From an uncultured Acidobacteriaceae bacterium (lineage in GTDB: Bacteria > Acidobacteriota > Terriglobia > Terriglobales > Acidobacteriaceae), in NCBI GenBank assembly GCA_903911925.1, contig CAIWFH010000081.1:1-64000 (forward strand): a DNA stretch of 64,000 nucleotides. The letters run 5' to 3'. Position numbers and translations under genes: made by a program. Position 1 is the stretch's first letter. Every line of letters begins with the position of its first letter. A model generated the notes under the pieces. The model worked only from the letters and a program-made list of their open reading frames with translations, searched no databases and was not told where the DNA came from. Positions 8,663-17,624 of this stretch are shown here, piece by piece.

Positions 8663-9399
8663 CACCGGCAACGGAAATGCTTTCGCGGGAGGAACTCCGG
8701 GATCGACTGCTTGCGGTTGGCGCCGGCCGCTACCACCATCAACATCCATTTCACCTGCGGATGCACGAGGGACTGCTGAGCCGCGGGCAGATGCAGGCCT
8801 GGGCGCTGAATCGCTATTACTACCAAAGCCGCATTCCGATGAAAGACGCGCTGCTGCTGGCCAAGAGCGAAGATCCAGCGTTTCGGCGCGCGTGGAGGAA
8901 GCGGATTGTGGACCATGACGGAAATCTGGATGGCTACGGTGGGATCGAGAAATGGATAAAGCTTGCGGAAGCTGCCGGCTTGTCGCCCGATGAAGTGATT
9001 CCCTGCGTCGGCGTACTGCCCGGCGTTCGCTACGCAGTGGATGCCTACCTGGCGCTGGTGCGCGACAGTCCTTTGCTGGTGGCTGTAGCGTCTTCGCTGA
9101 CGGAGTTATTTTCAAGGGACCTGATCTCACTGCGGATCGACAAGATGCGGATGCACTATCCATACATGGTTGATGGCCTGGCGTATTTCGAGGGAAGGCT
9201 GACGCAGGCTCCGGAAGATGCTGAGTTTGCGCTGGACTACGTTTCGACGCATGCCGGGAATCGCTCGCAGCAGCAACAAGTAATCGGCGCGCTGGAACAG
9301 AAATGCGCGATTCTTTGGGCGCAGCTTGACGCCATTGACTATGCTTACGTGTCGCCGGGAAATATTCCGCCGGGATGTTTTGTGCCGCAGTGTGACTGA
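8644..9399 (+). CDS. pqqC: PqqC, pyrroloquinoline-quinone synthase
   Basis: 251 aa, the standard PqqC length. It catalyses the final ring closure and eight-electron oxidation to PQQ, without a bound cofactor, using O2. Family-typical segments are visible: GRYHHQHPFHLRMHEG near the N-terminus, ALNRYYYQSRIPMKDA, and HYPYMVDGLAYFEGRL near residue 165. The ATG at 8644 is preferred over the in-frame ATG at 8623 because AGGAGAG lies just ahead of it. It overlaps the end of pqqB and is followed 19 bp later by pqqD, so translation is probably coupled. Confidence 0.95.
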   Translation: MGTGTVTPATEMLSREELRDRLLAVGAGRYHHQHPFHLRMHEGLLSRGQMQAWALNRYYYQSRIPMKDALLLAKSEDPAFRRAWRKRIVDHDGNLDGYGGIEKWIKLAEAAGLSPDEVIPCVGVLPGVRYAVDAYLALVRDSPLLVAVASSLTELFSRDLISLRIDKMRMHYPYMVDGLAYFEGRLTQAPEDAEFALDYVSTHAGNRSQQQQVIGALEQKCAILWAQLDAIDYAYVSPGNIPPGCFVPQCD

Positions 9400-9418
9400 C
9401 ATCGCGGACGAGGTGCCT

Positions 9419-9685
9419 ATGGATATGAACTCGATTCCGATGGTGGTGCGCGGATGCCGCCTGCATCCTACGCAGGATGTGTTGCTGATGCCCGAAGGCA
9501 CGCTTGAATTGAACGGGCCCTCACGCGATGTGCTGGCACGCGTGGATGGGAACCGCGACGTGGCCGCAATCGTGCGGGACCTTGCACAGGAGTATGAAGG
9601 CGCGGAAGAGTCCGAGATTTCTACGGACGTGCTTGTTTTGTTGCAGGATCTAATGCAGCGGGGCGTTTTGAGGTTCAGGACATGA
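9419..9685 (+). CDS. pqqD: PqqD, PqqA peptide chaperone
   Basis: 88 aa. PqqD binds PqqA and presents it to the radical SAM enzyme PqqE. The sequence has the family start (RGCRLHPTQDVLLMPEG), the LNGP turn and a helical C-terminus ending RGVLRF. The ATG at 9419 has GAGGT before it and gives the usual PqqD length; a longer in-frame frame from 9326 would overlap pqqC and is not needed. The stop overlaps the pqqE start by four bases (ATGA), consistent with PqqD and PqqE acting as a complex. Confidence 0.93.
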   Translation: MDMNSIPMVVRGCRLHPTQDVLLMPEGTLELNGPSRDVLARVDGNRDVAAIVRDLAQEYEGAEESEISTDVLVLLQDLMQRGVLRFRT

Positions 9686-10770
9686 GCACAACGCCATCCG
9701 CGCCGGATTCGACACCGCGGCCGCTCTCGCTTGTTGCGGAGTTGACGCATCGCTGTCCCCTGCATTGCCTCTATTGCTCCAATCCAATCGAGATGCGGAG
9801 GTCTGCGGACGAGTTGACGACGGACGAGTGGGAGCGCGTGTTTAGCGCGGCGGCGGCGCTGGGCGTGCTGCAGTTGAGTTTGACCGGCGGCGAACCATTG
9901 ATTCGCAAAGACCTGGCGCAGTTGATTGCATCGGGGCGAAAGGCCGGACTCTACGTGAACATGATTACGTCCGGAGTCGGATTGACCGAGGAGCGGCTGG
10001 CAGAACTGGTGGACGCGGGGTTGGAGCATCTGCAATTGAGCTTTCAGGATCTGGACGAAGCATCGGCGAATTACATTGCAGGCACCAAGGCGCATGCAAT
10101 CAAGATTGCGCTAGCTCCGTTGATTCGGAAGTTTCAATTGGCTTTCACCGTGAACCTGGTGGTGCATCGGATGAACCTTGACCGGCTGGAACAATTTATT
10201 GCGATGGCCGAGGAGTTAGGTCCGGACCGGTTGGAGATTGCGCATGTGCAGTATTACGGCTGGGCGTTGAAAAACCGTACAAAGCTGATGGCAACCGAAA
10301 AGCAGGTACACGCCTCGCTTGAAATTGTGGCCAAGGCAAAAGAGCGATTGCGGGGAAAGATCAAGCTTGAGAGCGTGTTTCCGGATTACTTCGGGAGCTA
10401 TCCCAAGGCGTGTGTTGGCGGGTGGGGACGCCAGATGATCTTGATCGACCCGGTGGGCAATGCACTGCCGTGCCATGCGGCAGCGGTGATTCCCAACATG
10501 GAGTTTGACAACGTGCGCGCGCACGAACTTGGGTGGATCTGGCGGGAGTCAAGCGCGTTTCGACGCTTTCGCGGCGATGCATGGATGCCGGAGACCTGCA
10601 AGGAGTGTCCCCGCAAGGAGGTTGATTTTGGCGGTTGCCGCTGCCAGGCTCATCTGCTAACCGGAGATGCAAATGCAATCGATCCAGTTTGCCGGTATAG
10701 CCCTTCGCATGGACTGCTGGAGACTCTGCGCACTGCTGAAGCAGTCAACTTACCGATTTGGAGAAACTAA
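9682..10770 (+). CDS. pqqE: PqqE, radical SAM PqqA Glu-Tyr cross-linking enzyme
   Basis: 362 aa radical SAM/SPASM protein that makes the first carbon-carbon bond between the Glu and Tyr of PqqA. The SAM cluster motif is CPLHCLYC (Cys25, Cys29, Cys32). SPASM-type auxiliary cluster cysteines are in the C-terminal third (ACVGG, LPCHA, TCKEC, GCRC, PVCRY). It also has the radical-SAM GGEP motif (LTGGEPL). It is the last gene of the operon and starts by ATGA overlap with pqqD. No pqqF/pqqG protease gene follows. Confidence 0.95.
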   Translation: MSTTPSAPDSTPRPLSLVAELTHRCPLHCLYCSNPIEMRRSADELTTDEWERVFSAAAALGVLQLSLTGGEPLIRKDLAQLIASGRKAGLYVNMITSGVGLTEERLAELVDAGLEHLQLSFQDLDEASANYIAGTKAHAIKIALAPLIRKFQLAFTVNLVVHRMNLDRLEQFIAMAEELGPDRLEIAHVQYYGWALKNRTKLMATEKQVHASLEIVAKAKERLRGKIKLESVFPDYFGSYPKACVGGWGRQMILIDPVGNALPCHAAAVIPNMEFDNVRAHELGWIWRESSAFRRFRGDAWMPETCKECPRKEVDFGGCRCQAHLLTGDANAIDPVCRYSPSHGLLETLRTAEAVNLPIWRN

Positions 10771-10801
10771 TATCGCGAGCGCGAAAATGCGACTCCGCGA
10801 T
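10771..10801 (+). terminator. Weak hairpin after pqqE
   Basis: TATCGCG and CGCGATA arms flank an 18-base loop immediately after the pqqE stop. No T-run follows, so this is a weak terminator candidate. The rest of the gap up to about 11032 has no supportable gene. Confidence 0.25.
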
Positions 10802-11032
10802 AGTGGACCCAAATGAATGAGTTTTGACATTATGGCGCCGGGGAGTAGCGAACCTTGCACAGTTGCTCTTGTGCCGCCCGGTGCAACCACTGCAACGCGA
10901 AACATCCAGTGGCGGATGGCATGAAATAAGCAGGCAGAATTTCGAAAGAACCGCTTCCCAACCTACCCGATAACTCGGTATACTTCGCCATCCCTATTCC
11001 CATCGCGATACAAATGAGTTCGAGGTAAGTAC

Positions 11033-13090
11033 TTGATTCTGTTCGACGAGCTTTTCTCCAGCCCGCTGCGTCGGCTTGCCCGGCCCAGGATTTGCGCTGT
11101 TGTCTCTGTTCTGGCCGTGCTTTTGGCAGGTTCCAATGTTCTTTCGGCGGCAACGGTAACCATATCTGTTTCGCCCGCATCGGTCACTGTGACTGAGTCG
11201 CAAACCACCGCAATCAAGGCTACGGTGACTGGGACCACGAACGTTGCGGTTACCTGGAGCGCCAGTTGCGGCAAGCTGTCGAGCACGAGCACTAATCCGG
11301 TGACGTTTACCGTGCCAGCGACCGCGGGTACGTGCACCGTAACCGCGTCAAGCAAGGCAGACAGCACGAAGACCGCCCAGGCCACCGTCACGGTGAATGC
11401 GCCCGTGGCCATCGCGGTAACTCCGGCGCCGGCGAATTTGCTGACCAACGGGACGCAGGCTTTTGCCGCGACCGTCACCAATACGGCAAACACGGCGGTG
11501 ACGTGGACGGCCAGTTGCGGGTTGGTATCAAGTGCAACGTCAAATCCGGTGATGTTTACCGCCCCGGCATCCGCTGGCAGCTGCACGGTGACCGCGCAGA
11601 GCAGCGCCGATATTATGAAGAGCGCCAAGGCAACTGTGACCGTGACTGCGCCGGTCACCATCTCGGTGGCTCCGGCAACGGCAAGCTTGAAGACCAATGG
11701 CGCGCAAGTATTTTCAGCAACGGTTGGCCACACAACCAATACCTCGGTTGCCTGGAGCGCCAGTTGCGGGAAGCTTTCAAGCACGACGGCAAACCCGGTC
11801 ACGTTTACGGCCCCTACGACGGCCGGTAGTTGTGCCGTGACGGCAACCAGCAAGGCCGATAGCACCAAGACGGCGCAGGCAACGGTGACCGTAACTTTAC
11901 CTGTGAGCATCACCGTTGCTCCGGCAACCGCCGCACTGTTGACCAGAGCGACGCAGGCTTTTACCGCTACAGTGAGCAACACAACCAACACCGCGGTTAC
12001 CTGGAGCGCGAGTTGCGGCAGTTTCTCCAGCGCGACGGCAAATCCTGCTACCTACATTGCGCCGGCATCAGCCGGCAGTTGCACGGTGACTGCCAAGAGC
12101 GCAGCGGACCCCACAAAAAATGCGCAGGCGACGGTAAGTGTTACGGCGCCGGTGACCATCTCCGTGGCTCCTGCAACAGTCGCGTCGAAAAGCAATACGA
12201 CTCAGACCTTCACGGCAACGGTAGGACACACAACAAACACGGCTGTAAAGTGGAGCGCAAGTTGCGGCTCGCTGTCGAGCACGACGGCTAACCCGGTGAC
12301 GTACACAGCGCCATCCACAAGTGAAAGCTGCACCGTCACCGCAACCAGCAAAGCCGATACGACCAAAACGGCAATTGCGAAAGTGACGGTGACCGCGCCG
12401 GTGGCAATCTCTGTAGCGCCTGCCACTGCGAGCGTTGAGACCAAGGGGACGCAAGGCTTTATCGCGACGGTGAGCAACACGACCAACACCGCGGTTACCT
12501 GGAGCGCAACGTGCGGCACGCTATCGAGCACAACGACAAATCCGGTGACGTTTACCGCGCCAGCGACGACGGGCGGTTGCGGCGTGAAGGCGACCAGCAA
12601 GGCCGATACTACCAAGACCGCTCAAGCCACTGTCACCGTCACGGCTCCACCTGTCAGCATCTCTGTAGCTCCGGCCACGGCAAGCCTGCTTACCAACGGA
12701 ACCCAGTCCTTCTCTGCGACAGTGAAAAACACGAGCAATACGGTGGTGGTGTGGGGAGCAAGCTGCGGAACACTATCGAGCACGACGGCCAACCTTGTAA
12801 CCTATGCCGCGCCGCCGACTGCCGGAAATTGTACTGTTACAGCAACCATATTTGACGGCACTCTGGTGGGCAATTCGGCACTTCTGTTTATTCACGACGA
12901 TACGCAGACCGCTGGTTTTGCCGCCACAGCCTACACGGAGCCCTCGACAGTGACGGCGAACTATGTGGCCGGCCTTATGCCCGGCGCACCATATGGCGTT
13001 GCCAAACGCACAAATGGGGGAACGGGTCAGGTGACGATTACTGCCGGGGGATCATCTCATGCGGATGCCGCCGGAGTGCTGGTGTATTAG
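11033..13090 (+). CDS. Secreted protein of seven tandem bacterial Ig-like repeats
   Basis: About 685 aa. A signal peptide (to about residue 39, VLSAA) is followed by seven repeats of about 83 aa. Each has the pattern: P-A-hydrophobic start, FTATV, WSASCG, SS-T/A-T-NPVT, TAPASAG-x-C, ADxTKTAQATVTV. Each repeat carries two cysteines (in SCG and about 28 residues later) that could form an intradomain disulphide. The fold is the Big-type Ig-like domain of surface adhesins and extracellular proteins. The last roughly 70 residues are not repetitive and have no sorting signal I recognise. The start is a TTG at 11033 preceded by GAGGT; a nearby ATG at 11014 hits a stop after four codons. Function beyond a structural or surface role is not visible. 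Confidence 0.75.
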   Translation: MILFDELFSSPLRRLARPRICAVVSVLAVLLAGSNVLSAATVTISVSPASVTVTESQTTAIKATVTGTTNVAVTWSASCGKLSSTSTNPVTFTVPATAGTCTVTASSKADSTKTAQATVTVNAPVAIAVTPAPANLLTNGTQAFAATVTNTANTAVTWTASCGLVSSATSNPVMFTAPASAGSCTVTAQSSADIMKSAKATVTVTAPVTISVAPATASLKTNGAQVFSATVGHTTNTSVAWSASCGKLSSTTANPVTFTAPTTAGSCAVTATSKADSTKTAQATVTVTLPVSITVAPATAALLTRATQAFTATVSNTTNTAVTWSASCGSFSSATANPATYIAPASAGSCTVTAKSAADPTKNAQATVSVTAPVTISVAPATVASKSNTTQTFTATVGHTTNTAVKWSASCGSLSSTTANPVTYTAPSTSESCTVTATSKADTTKTAIAKVTVTAPVAISVAPATASVETKGTQGFIATVSNTTNTAVTWSATCGTLSSTTTNPVTFTAPATTGGCGVKATSKADTTKTAQATVTVTAPPVSISVAPATASLLTNGTQSFSATVKNTSNTVVVWGASCGTLSSTTANLVTYAAPPTAGNCTVTATIFDGTLVGNSALLFIHDDTQTAGFAATAYTEPSTVTANYVAGLMPGAPYGVAKRTNGGTGQVTITAGGSSHADAAGVLVY
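11150..12850 (+). repeat. Seven DNA-level tandem repeats of about 250 bp
   Basis: The coding sequence repeats with a period of about 249-252 bp, and adjacent copies stay similar in nucleotides (for example recurrent TGGAGCGCCAGTTGCGG and AGCAAGGCCGATA blocks). Because of this the antisense strand is also open over long stretches, which is a composition artefact. Copy number may vary between strains by slippage or recombination. Confidence 0.8.
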
Positions 13091-13298
13091 CGTGCGATGC
13101 CTAACGACGACAGGGAGCAACAGAAATGCTCATCGTGGTTTGAGAGTTACCGTCTCTGTCTGGTTGCAGTTGTCGAGGGCGGCAACCTGCGCCCGCGTAA
13201 CTGCCTCATTTCTTGACAGTGACCGCTGGTTCGCGTCAGGCTGTTCGTGAAACTCTCGCAAATGAAGATAGGCTGCGAAGAGTCGGGGAGTCCCGTGC

Positions 13299-14321
13299 AT
13301 GACCGAAATCACCCCACCACAAATGTTGGCGATGAGCGCCCTGGCTTCAGGCTTAGGAGCGAGAGCGGACGCCGCGGCGAAACCCGCCACCACAGACGAA
13401 AGTCCGGGGCATGCCGGCCGGCCTGTTCGTGCCGTGAGCATTGGCTTTAAGCCTGGCCTCACTCTGGAGAAGATAGCTGGCCTGGTTGACGGTGAGGGCG
13501 CGCTGGGTGCCGACATTATCGTACTTCCAGAAACCTGCTGCGGACAGAATGAGAAAAGCCAGGAGACTCTTGACGGTCCTACAATTACGGCAATAGCGCG
13601 CCTGGCAGAAAAGCATCGCACTTACATTGTTTGTCCCATCGACCGCAAAGACGGCGACCGCCGGTTCAACTCTGCGGTCCTGATTGACCGGCACGGCCAG
13701 GTAGCCTGCGTTTACGACAAGCTTTACCCGGTGTGGCAGCAGGAGTGCGTGATGCAGCCGCCGGTTCTGCCGGGTAGCGCTGTCAAGGTTTACTCAACTG
13801 ACTTCGGGCGCGTGGGTCTGGCCATCTGTTTTGACGTCAACTGGTCTCCGCTATGGCAGCAGATGGCGAACCAGGGCGCGGAGCTGGTGATATGGCCCAG
13901 TGCCTACTCGGCCGGGCGTTCCCTGCAGGCTCAAGCGACGCAGTTCAACTACTACATCATGAGCGCGACCCAGGTTCCGGATTGCCTGGTTTACGATATC
14001 GACGGAGAGCTGCTCATCCATGACACGGAAAATGCAAGATCGGGAGTCAACGTGACCCGGGTTGGCCTCGACCTGGACCGCTGCATCTTCCACCAGGATC
14101 TGAATCTTCCCGGCAAGCGCGACGCGTTGCTGAAGGAACATGGCGACGATGTTGAGCAGGAAAAATGGCGGCCCATGGAGGGATGGTTCGTGCTGAAGGC
14201 CAAGCGCCCGGGAGTGAGCGCGCGCGAGTTGGCCCGGCAGCATGGGCTGGAGGAACTCCGCCACTATATCAACCGAAGCCGCATGGAAATCGACAAGTGC
14301 CGCGGGTGGGAATTTTCTTAG
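13299..14321 (+). CDS. Carbon-nitrogen hydrolase (nitrilase superfamily)
   Basis: 340 aa amidase/nitrilase-fold enzyme hydrolysing a non-peptide C-N bond. The catalytic triad is visible: Glu78 in VLPETC, Lys141 in YDKLYP and Cys177 in AICFDVNW, at family spacing. The first 40 or so residues are Ala-rich and outside the domain; they are not a clear signal peptide. The ATG at 13299 is used; a downstream start is possible. Substrate cannot be assigned. It stands alone on the plus strand between the Ig-repeat gene and a convergent minus-strand operon. Confidence 0.85.
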   Translation: MTEITPPQMLAMSALASGLGARADAAAKPATTDESPGHAGRPVRAVSIGFKPGLTLEKIAGLVDGEGALGADIIVLPETCCGQNEKSQETLDGPTITAIARLAEKHRTYIVCPIDRKDGDRRFNSAVLIDRHGQVACVYDKLYPVWQQECVMQPPVLPGSAVKVYSTDFGRVGLAICFDVNWSPLWQQMANQGAELVIWPSAYSAGRSLQAQATQFNYYIMSATQVPDCLVYDIDGELLIHDTENARSGVNVTRVGLDLDRCIFHQDLNLPGKRDALLKEHGDDVEQEKWRPMEGWFVLKAKRPGVSARELARQHGLEELRHYINRSRMEIDKCRGWEFS

Positions 14322-14374
14322 AGCGCAGATGCAGCTTGGCGGAATTATTTCTGCGTGCAAGGGCATAGACGCGA

Positions 14375-14399
14375 AGGGCTGCCGGTAAACAGCAGCCCT
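14375..14399. terminator. Hairpin between convergent genes
   Basis: AGGGCTGC and GCAGCCCT form an 8-bp perfect stem with a 9-base loop, placed between the plus-strand nitrilase and the minus-strand DUF362 gene. It is suited to act in both directions. No long T-tract follows directly on either side. Confidence 0.45.
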
Positions 14400-14420
14400 C
14401 AGCTATTTTATGGGCACCGG

Positions 14421-15299
14421 CTAAACCAGTGCGTCTTCCATCCAACCGATGCGGTTAATCTGGATTTCTTCCAGTTTGCTGGTGCCGAGCCCGTATTGCT
14501 TGTCGGCCATCTCAACAACCATGGGCGGCGGGGAGAGCGGCCACGGTTCGCCGCGCAGAGCCTGCCGCTTCTGCATGATGATTTTGAGGCAAACGGTTTC
14601 GACGGCGACAGGATCGGTGCCCGCAATCAGGCCCCGGTACGGCCACATATAGCGCGGATCGGGTTGCGGTCCCTTGTCGCAGAGCGGCCGCAGGGCGTCA
14701 ACGAGCACGAGCTTGGTTTTGCCTTTCACGTGCGGCATGTTCCATATCTCGCCCAGTTTCGCGTTGTTGGCGTCGTGATAAGTGGAAGGCGATCCATTGA
14801 AGCAGATGTAGTTTTTGAATACGGTGCCGATGCCGGTGAGCCAATGCGCCTTGAGGGCCGGCAGGGAGATCAACGCAGTGCACTGCTTCACCTTTTCAGG
14901 ACTGCCCTGGACCATCAGGATGTTCTTTTCAGGAATGCCGGCCAGTTTCAGCGACCGCTTTACAGCTTCGATCAACTCGGGATGGGTTTTGTTGAGGTGA
15001 TCGGTGTGCACCAGGCCAACGATGTCATCGGCCTTAACCAGTGCCCGCCAGGCCGATGCTTCATCGGTCTGGCCGGTGACCGTGTGCAGAGCCTGCGTCA
15101 GCATGTCGCCGAGCACAAGTTCGTTCACCTGGTTGCTGGAGCTTAGCGCGCCCTGATTGCGCACCAGGGCAACGTAGCTCTTGATGGCTGGCGCAGCCTT
15201 CGAATCCAGCGGAGTTCCCAACAAAGAAGCTGCCACGGCGGCCCCGACGGTTCCGCGCACAAAATCGCGCCTTGTCAGGGCAGTACTTTCATCACTCAT
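14421..15299 (-). CDS. DUF362 family protein, Tat-exported
   Basis: About 292 aa. The N-terminus has a twin-arginine signal (TRRDFVRGT then AAVAASLLG). The remainder matches my recollection of the DUF362 family: a Rossmann-like body with KAHWLTGIGTVFKNYI and GLIAGTDPVAVET. Some DUF362 proteins carry ferredoxin domains; this one shows no Cys cluster. The ATG at 15299 has GGAGG just upstream and overlaps the end of the preceding gene by 8 bases, so the two are translationally coupled. An in-frame start at 15377 lies inside the upstream gene and is less likely. Biochemical role unknown. Confidence 0.75.
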   Translation of the reverse strand: MSDESTALTRRDFVRGTVGAAVAASLLGTPLDSKAAPAIKSYVALVRNQGALSSSNQVNELVLGDMLTQALHTVTGQTDEASAWRALVKADDIVGLVHTDHLNKTHPELIEAVKRSLKLAGIPEKNILMVQGSPEKVKQCTALISLPALKAHWLTGIGTVFKNYICFNGSPSTYHDANNAKLGEIWNMPHVKGKTKLVLVDALRPLCDKGPQPDPRYMWPYRGLIAGTDPVAVETVCLKIIMQKRQALRGEPWPLSPPPMVVEMADKQYGLGTSKLEEIQINRIGWMEDALV

Positions 15300-16329
15300 G
15301 AAATGCCTCCACTTTATCGAGGGCCCGTTCGGAGCTTTGAAGGAACAGGCGCGTTGTTGTTTCGTCGGGAGCTTCAAACACCAGCCCCAGCCCTTTTCCC
15401 GAGAGGATGAATCCTGTCCATCCGTCCTCGATGGGCATTATTCCGCGATCTCCCGCGGTGAACGACTTCCCGGCCAGATAGAGTTTTTGAAAGTGAGCCA
15501 ATGCCTTGCGTGCTGCCGCTTCGTCGGGGTAGCGCACCAGAAGGACGCGCACCAGTTTCTTTTTGTCCGCTCCAGCACTTGACCGATAGACGGCCGCAGC
15601 CATCTCGCAGTCCAATCCGAGATCCAGTAGATTCTCAGAACTGAGAAAGTACGCAGAGTTGAGCACCAAGTGCGAGCGCAAATAGACGGTGCGATTCGAT
15701 TTCAGCGAAAACTGCGGACCAACTGCTTCAGGCAATGCCCTGATCAGCTTCGGCGTCTTTGAGTCCGCGCGCAAAGCGACGATCGCCTTTCCCATCGCAA
15801 GCACGGCTTGCTTGGAAGAATCCGTTTCCTGGTAGACCAGCACCCGCGCATACAGATCGCCTGACCAGATGCGCAGCAGCCCTGCCCCGTAGAGCGCATG
15901 CACGCCCGATGTGTCGTCGCGGTCCCGCAGTGGGGCAAGGTCCGCGGCTTCGCCGCCCCAATCGCCTGAGAGCAGTCCATAGGCATCATCCGAAGACTCC
16001 ATCCAGTAGAGTTCCACAAGCAGGTCGCTCTCGCCCGGCTTTGTGTACTCATAGACATCCAGGTACTTGAAGCGAAACCCAAGATAGAGTTCACCGGCGC
16101 CATCCATGTACTCGAAGATGGTTTTCGGCTCCACGCGTTTTGCAGGTCCCGCGAAAGTCCAACCACTCAGCGACTGAGGAATATTCACGTTCATCGTAGA
16201 AGCCTTTGCATCCTCGGCCAAGGTGGCAGGTACGGCGATTACCGTGAGAGCGACCGACAACACGACGCACCGCCGCAGCAGGGAACTCAGCCGTTGCCGA
16301 GTTTGCGCTTTCAGAATGGATAAGTCCAT
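15292..16329 (-). CDS. Secreted DUF6599-like protein
   Basis: About 345 aa with a signal peptide ending near TLAEDA. A segment around residues 70-90, with KTIFEYMDGAGELYLGFRF followed by VYEY, resembles a family I recall as DUF6599, found in Acidobacteria; I could not check this. No catalytic motif is visible. The ATG at 16329 is preferred because GGAAG precedes it, over an in-frame ATG at 16353. It lies 52 bp after the Old Yellow Enzyme gene and overlaps the DUF362 start, which suggests an exported two-protein unit. Confidence 0.55.
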   Translation of the reverse strand: MDLSILKAQTRQRLSSLLRRCVVLSVALTVIAVPATLAEDAKASTMNVNIPQSLSGWTFAGPAKRVEPKTIFEYMDGAGELYLGFRFKYLDVYEYTKPGESDLLVELYWMESSDDAYGLLSGDWGGEAADLAPLRDRDDTSGVHALYGAGLLRIWSGDLYARVLVYQETDSSKQAVLAMGKAIVALRADSKTPKLIRALPEAVGPQFSLKSNRTVYLRSHLVLNSAYFLSSENLLDLGLDCEMAAAVYRSSAGADKKKLVRVLLVRYPDEAAARKALAHFQKLYLAGKSFTAGDRGIMPIEDGWTGFILSGKGLGLVFEAPDETTTRLFLQSSERALDKVEAFHE

Positions 16330-16381
16330 GCGTTCTTCCAAAAATAGCATCAAGCCGGGCTTTGCGGCGGTCAGGCAAGGG

Positions 16382-17437
16382 CTATACGTTCAGCGCGGGG
16401 TAGTCTGTGTAGCCGTGCGGTCCCGGCGCGAAGAAGGTGGATGGATCAGGAACATTGAGCGATGCATTGCGGGTAAACCGTGCCGGCAGATCGGGGTTGG
16501 CGATAAAGAGTTGACCGAAAGCAACCGCGTCCGCTTCACCGTTTTGGATGACCTGATTCGCTTGAGCGAGCGTGTATTTTTCATTTGCGATGAAGACGCC
16601 GCCGAATTGTTTCTTGAGTTGCGGGCCCAGGCGGTCGGGTCCGAAATACTCGCGCGCAAAGAGGAAGCCGATCTCGCGCATGCCGAGTTCGCGCGCTACG
16701 TAACCGAATGTTGCCGCCGGATTTGAGTCAAGCATGTCCTGAGAATCGCCGCGCGGCGCCAGATGCATGCCTACGCGCTTGGCGCCCCAAACGGACACAG
16801 CCGCATCGGCCACTTCAAGCATGAGCCGTGCGCGGTTTTCAATCGAGCCGCCGTATTCGTCGGTGCGGCGATTGGAACCATCCTGCAGGAACTGATCGAG
16901 CAGGTAGCCATTGGCCCCGTGAATCTCGACGCCGTCAAAGCCGGCTAGCTTGGCGTTCTCCGCACCCTTGCGGAAAGCCTCGACAATGCCTGGAATTTCA
17001 GACATTTCAAGCGCGCGCGGGGTTACGTAATCGGCAACGGGGCGCACCAGGCTCACGTGGCCCGCGGGCCGGATGGCGCTGGGAGCGACCGGAAGATTGC
17101 CTTGAAGGAAGCGCGGGTCGGAGATACGGCCCACATGCCAGAGTTGCGCAAAGATGCGTCCGCCAGACTCATGCACTGCCTTTGTTATCGGCTTCCACGC
17201 TTCGACTTGCTGCGGCGACCAGATCCCCGGCACGTTTGCGTAGCCAACACCCTGCGGCACAACCGGTATGCCTTCGGAGATGATGAGGCCGGCGCCGGCG
17301 CGTTGTGCGTAGTACTCGGCCATGAGTTGTGTTGGAATGTGCTCCGGGGTGCCCCGCAGGCGGGTAAGCGGAGCCATGATAACTCGATTCGGCAGATGAA
17401 GCTCGCCGATCTGGATAGGGTCTAACAGAGAAGTCAT
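16382..17437 (-). CDS. Old Yellow Enzyme family alkene reductase (NemA-like)
   Basis: 351 aa FMN-dependent, NADPH-using reductase of activated C=C bonds or nitro compounds. The family start (LLDPIQIGELHLPNRVIMAPLTR) is split by none of the usual insertions. The substrate-binding HGAN is followed by GYLLDQFLQDGSNRRTD, with the proton-donor Tyr in the usual place. Other OYE hallmarks are AQLWHVGR and DEYGGS. Cytoplasmic. It is the first gene of a possible operon with the DUF6599-like and DUF362 genes. The physiological substrate is unknown. Confidence 0.92.
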   Translation of the reverse strand: MTSLLDPIQIGELHLPNRVIMAPLTRLRGTPEHIPTQLMAEYYAQRAGAGLIISEGIPVVPQGVGYANVPGIWSPQQVEAWKPITKAVHESGGRIFAQLWHVGRISDPRFLQGNLPVAPSAIRPAGHVSLVRPVADYVTPRALEMSEIPGIVEAFRKGAENAKLAGFDGVEIHGANGYLLDQFLQDGSNRRTDEYGGSIENRARLMLEVADAAVSVWGAKRVGMHLAPRGDSQDMLDSNPAATFGYVARELGMREIGFLFAREYFGPDRLGPQLKKQFGGVFIANEKYTLAQANQVIQNGEADAVAFGQLFIANPDLPARFTRNASLNVPDPSTFFAPGPHGYTDYPALNV

Positions 17438-17624
17438 TGAGATGAGTCCTTCAAGAATGCGTGATGTTACTTGAATGGTTTTCGACGAGTAGACGATGGC
17501 CGACGTAACCTTCGTTTGAGATAAACGCAGTGTCCAGGATGAATGAGATTAGCGTACCACGATTGTCTCTGTAATTGAACTGCTCTCGGGACGAATTATG
17601 TGTCCGATTTGGATCTGCATTTTC

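Noticed and set aside
8030..9466. 478-codon minus-strand frame across pqqB/pqqC
   Set aside because: Antisense to two well-supported genes; Arg/His/Ser-rich composition typical of shadow frames.
10963..11991. 342-codon open frame on the minus strand within the Ig-repeat gene
   Set aside because: It mirrors the repeats of the sense gene, with Val/Ala/Thr-rich composition and no signal or ribosome-binding site; an artefact of repeat codon usage.
11150..12850. Regular repeats that could suggest a CRISPR array
   Set aside because: The period is about 250 bp and it is coding; there are no short palindromic repeats with unique spacers.
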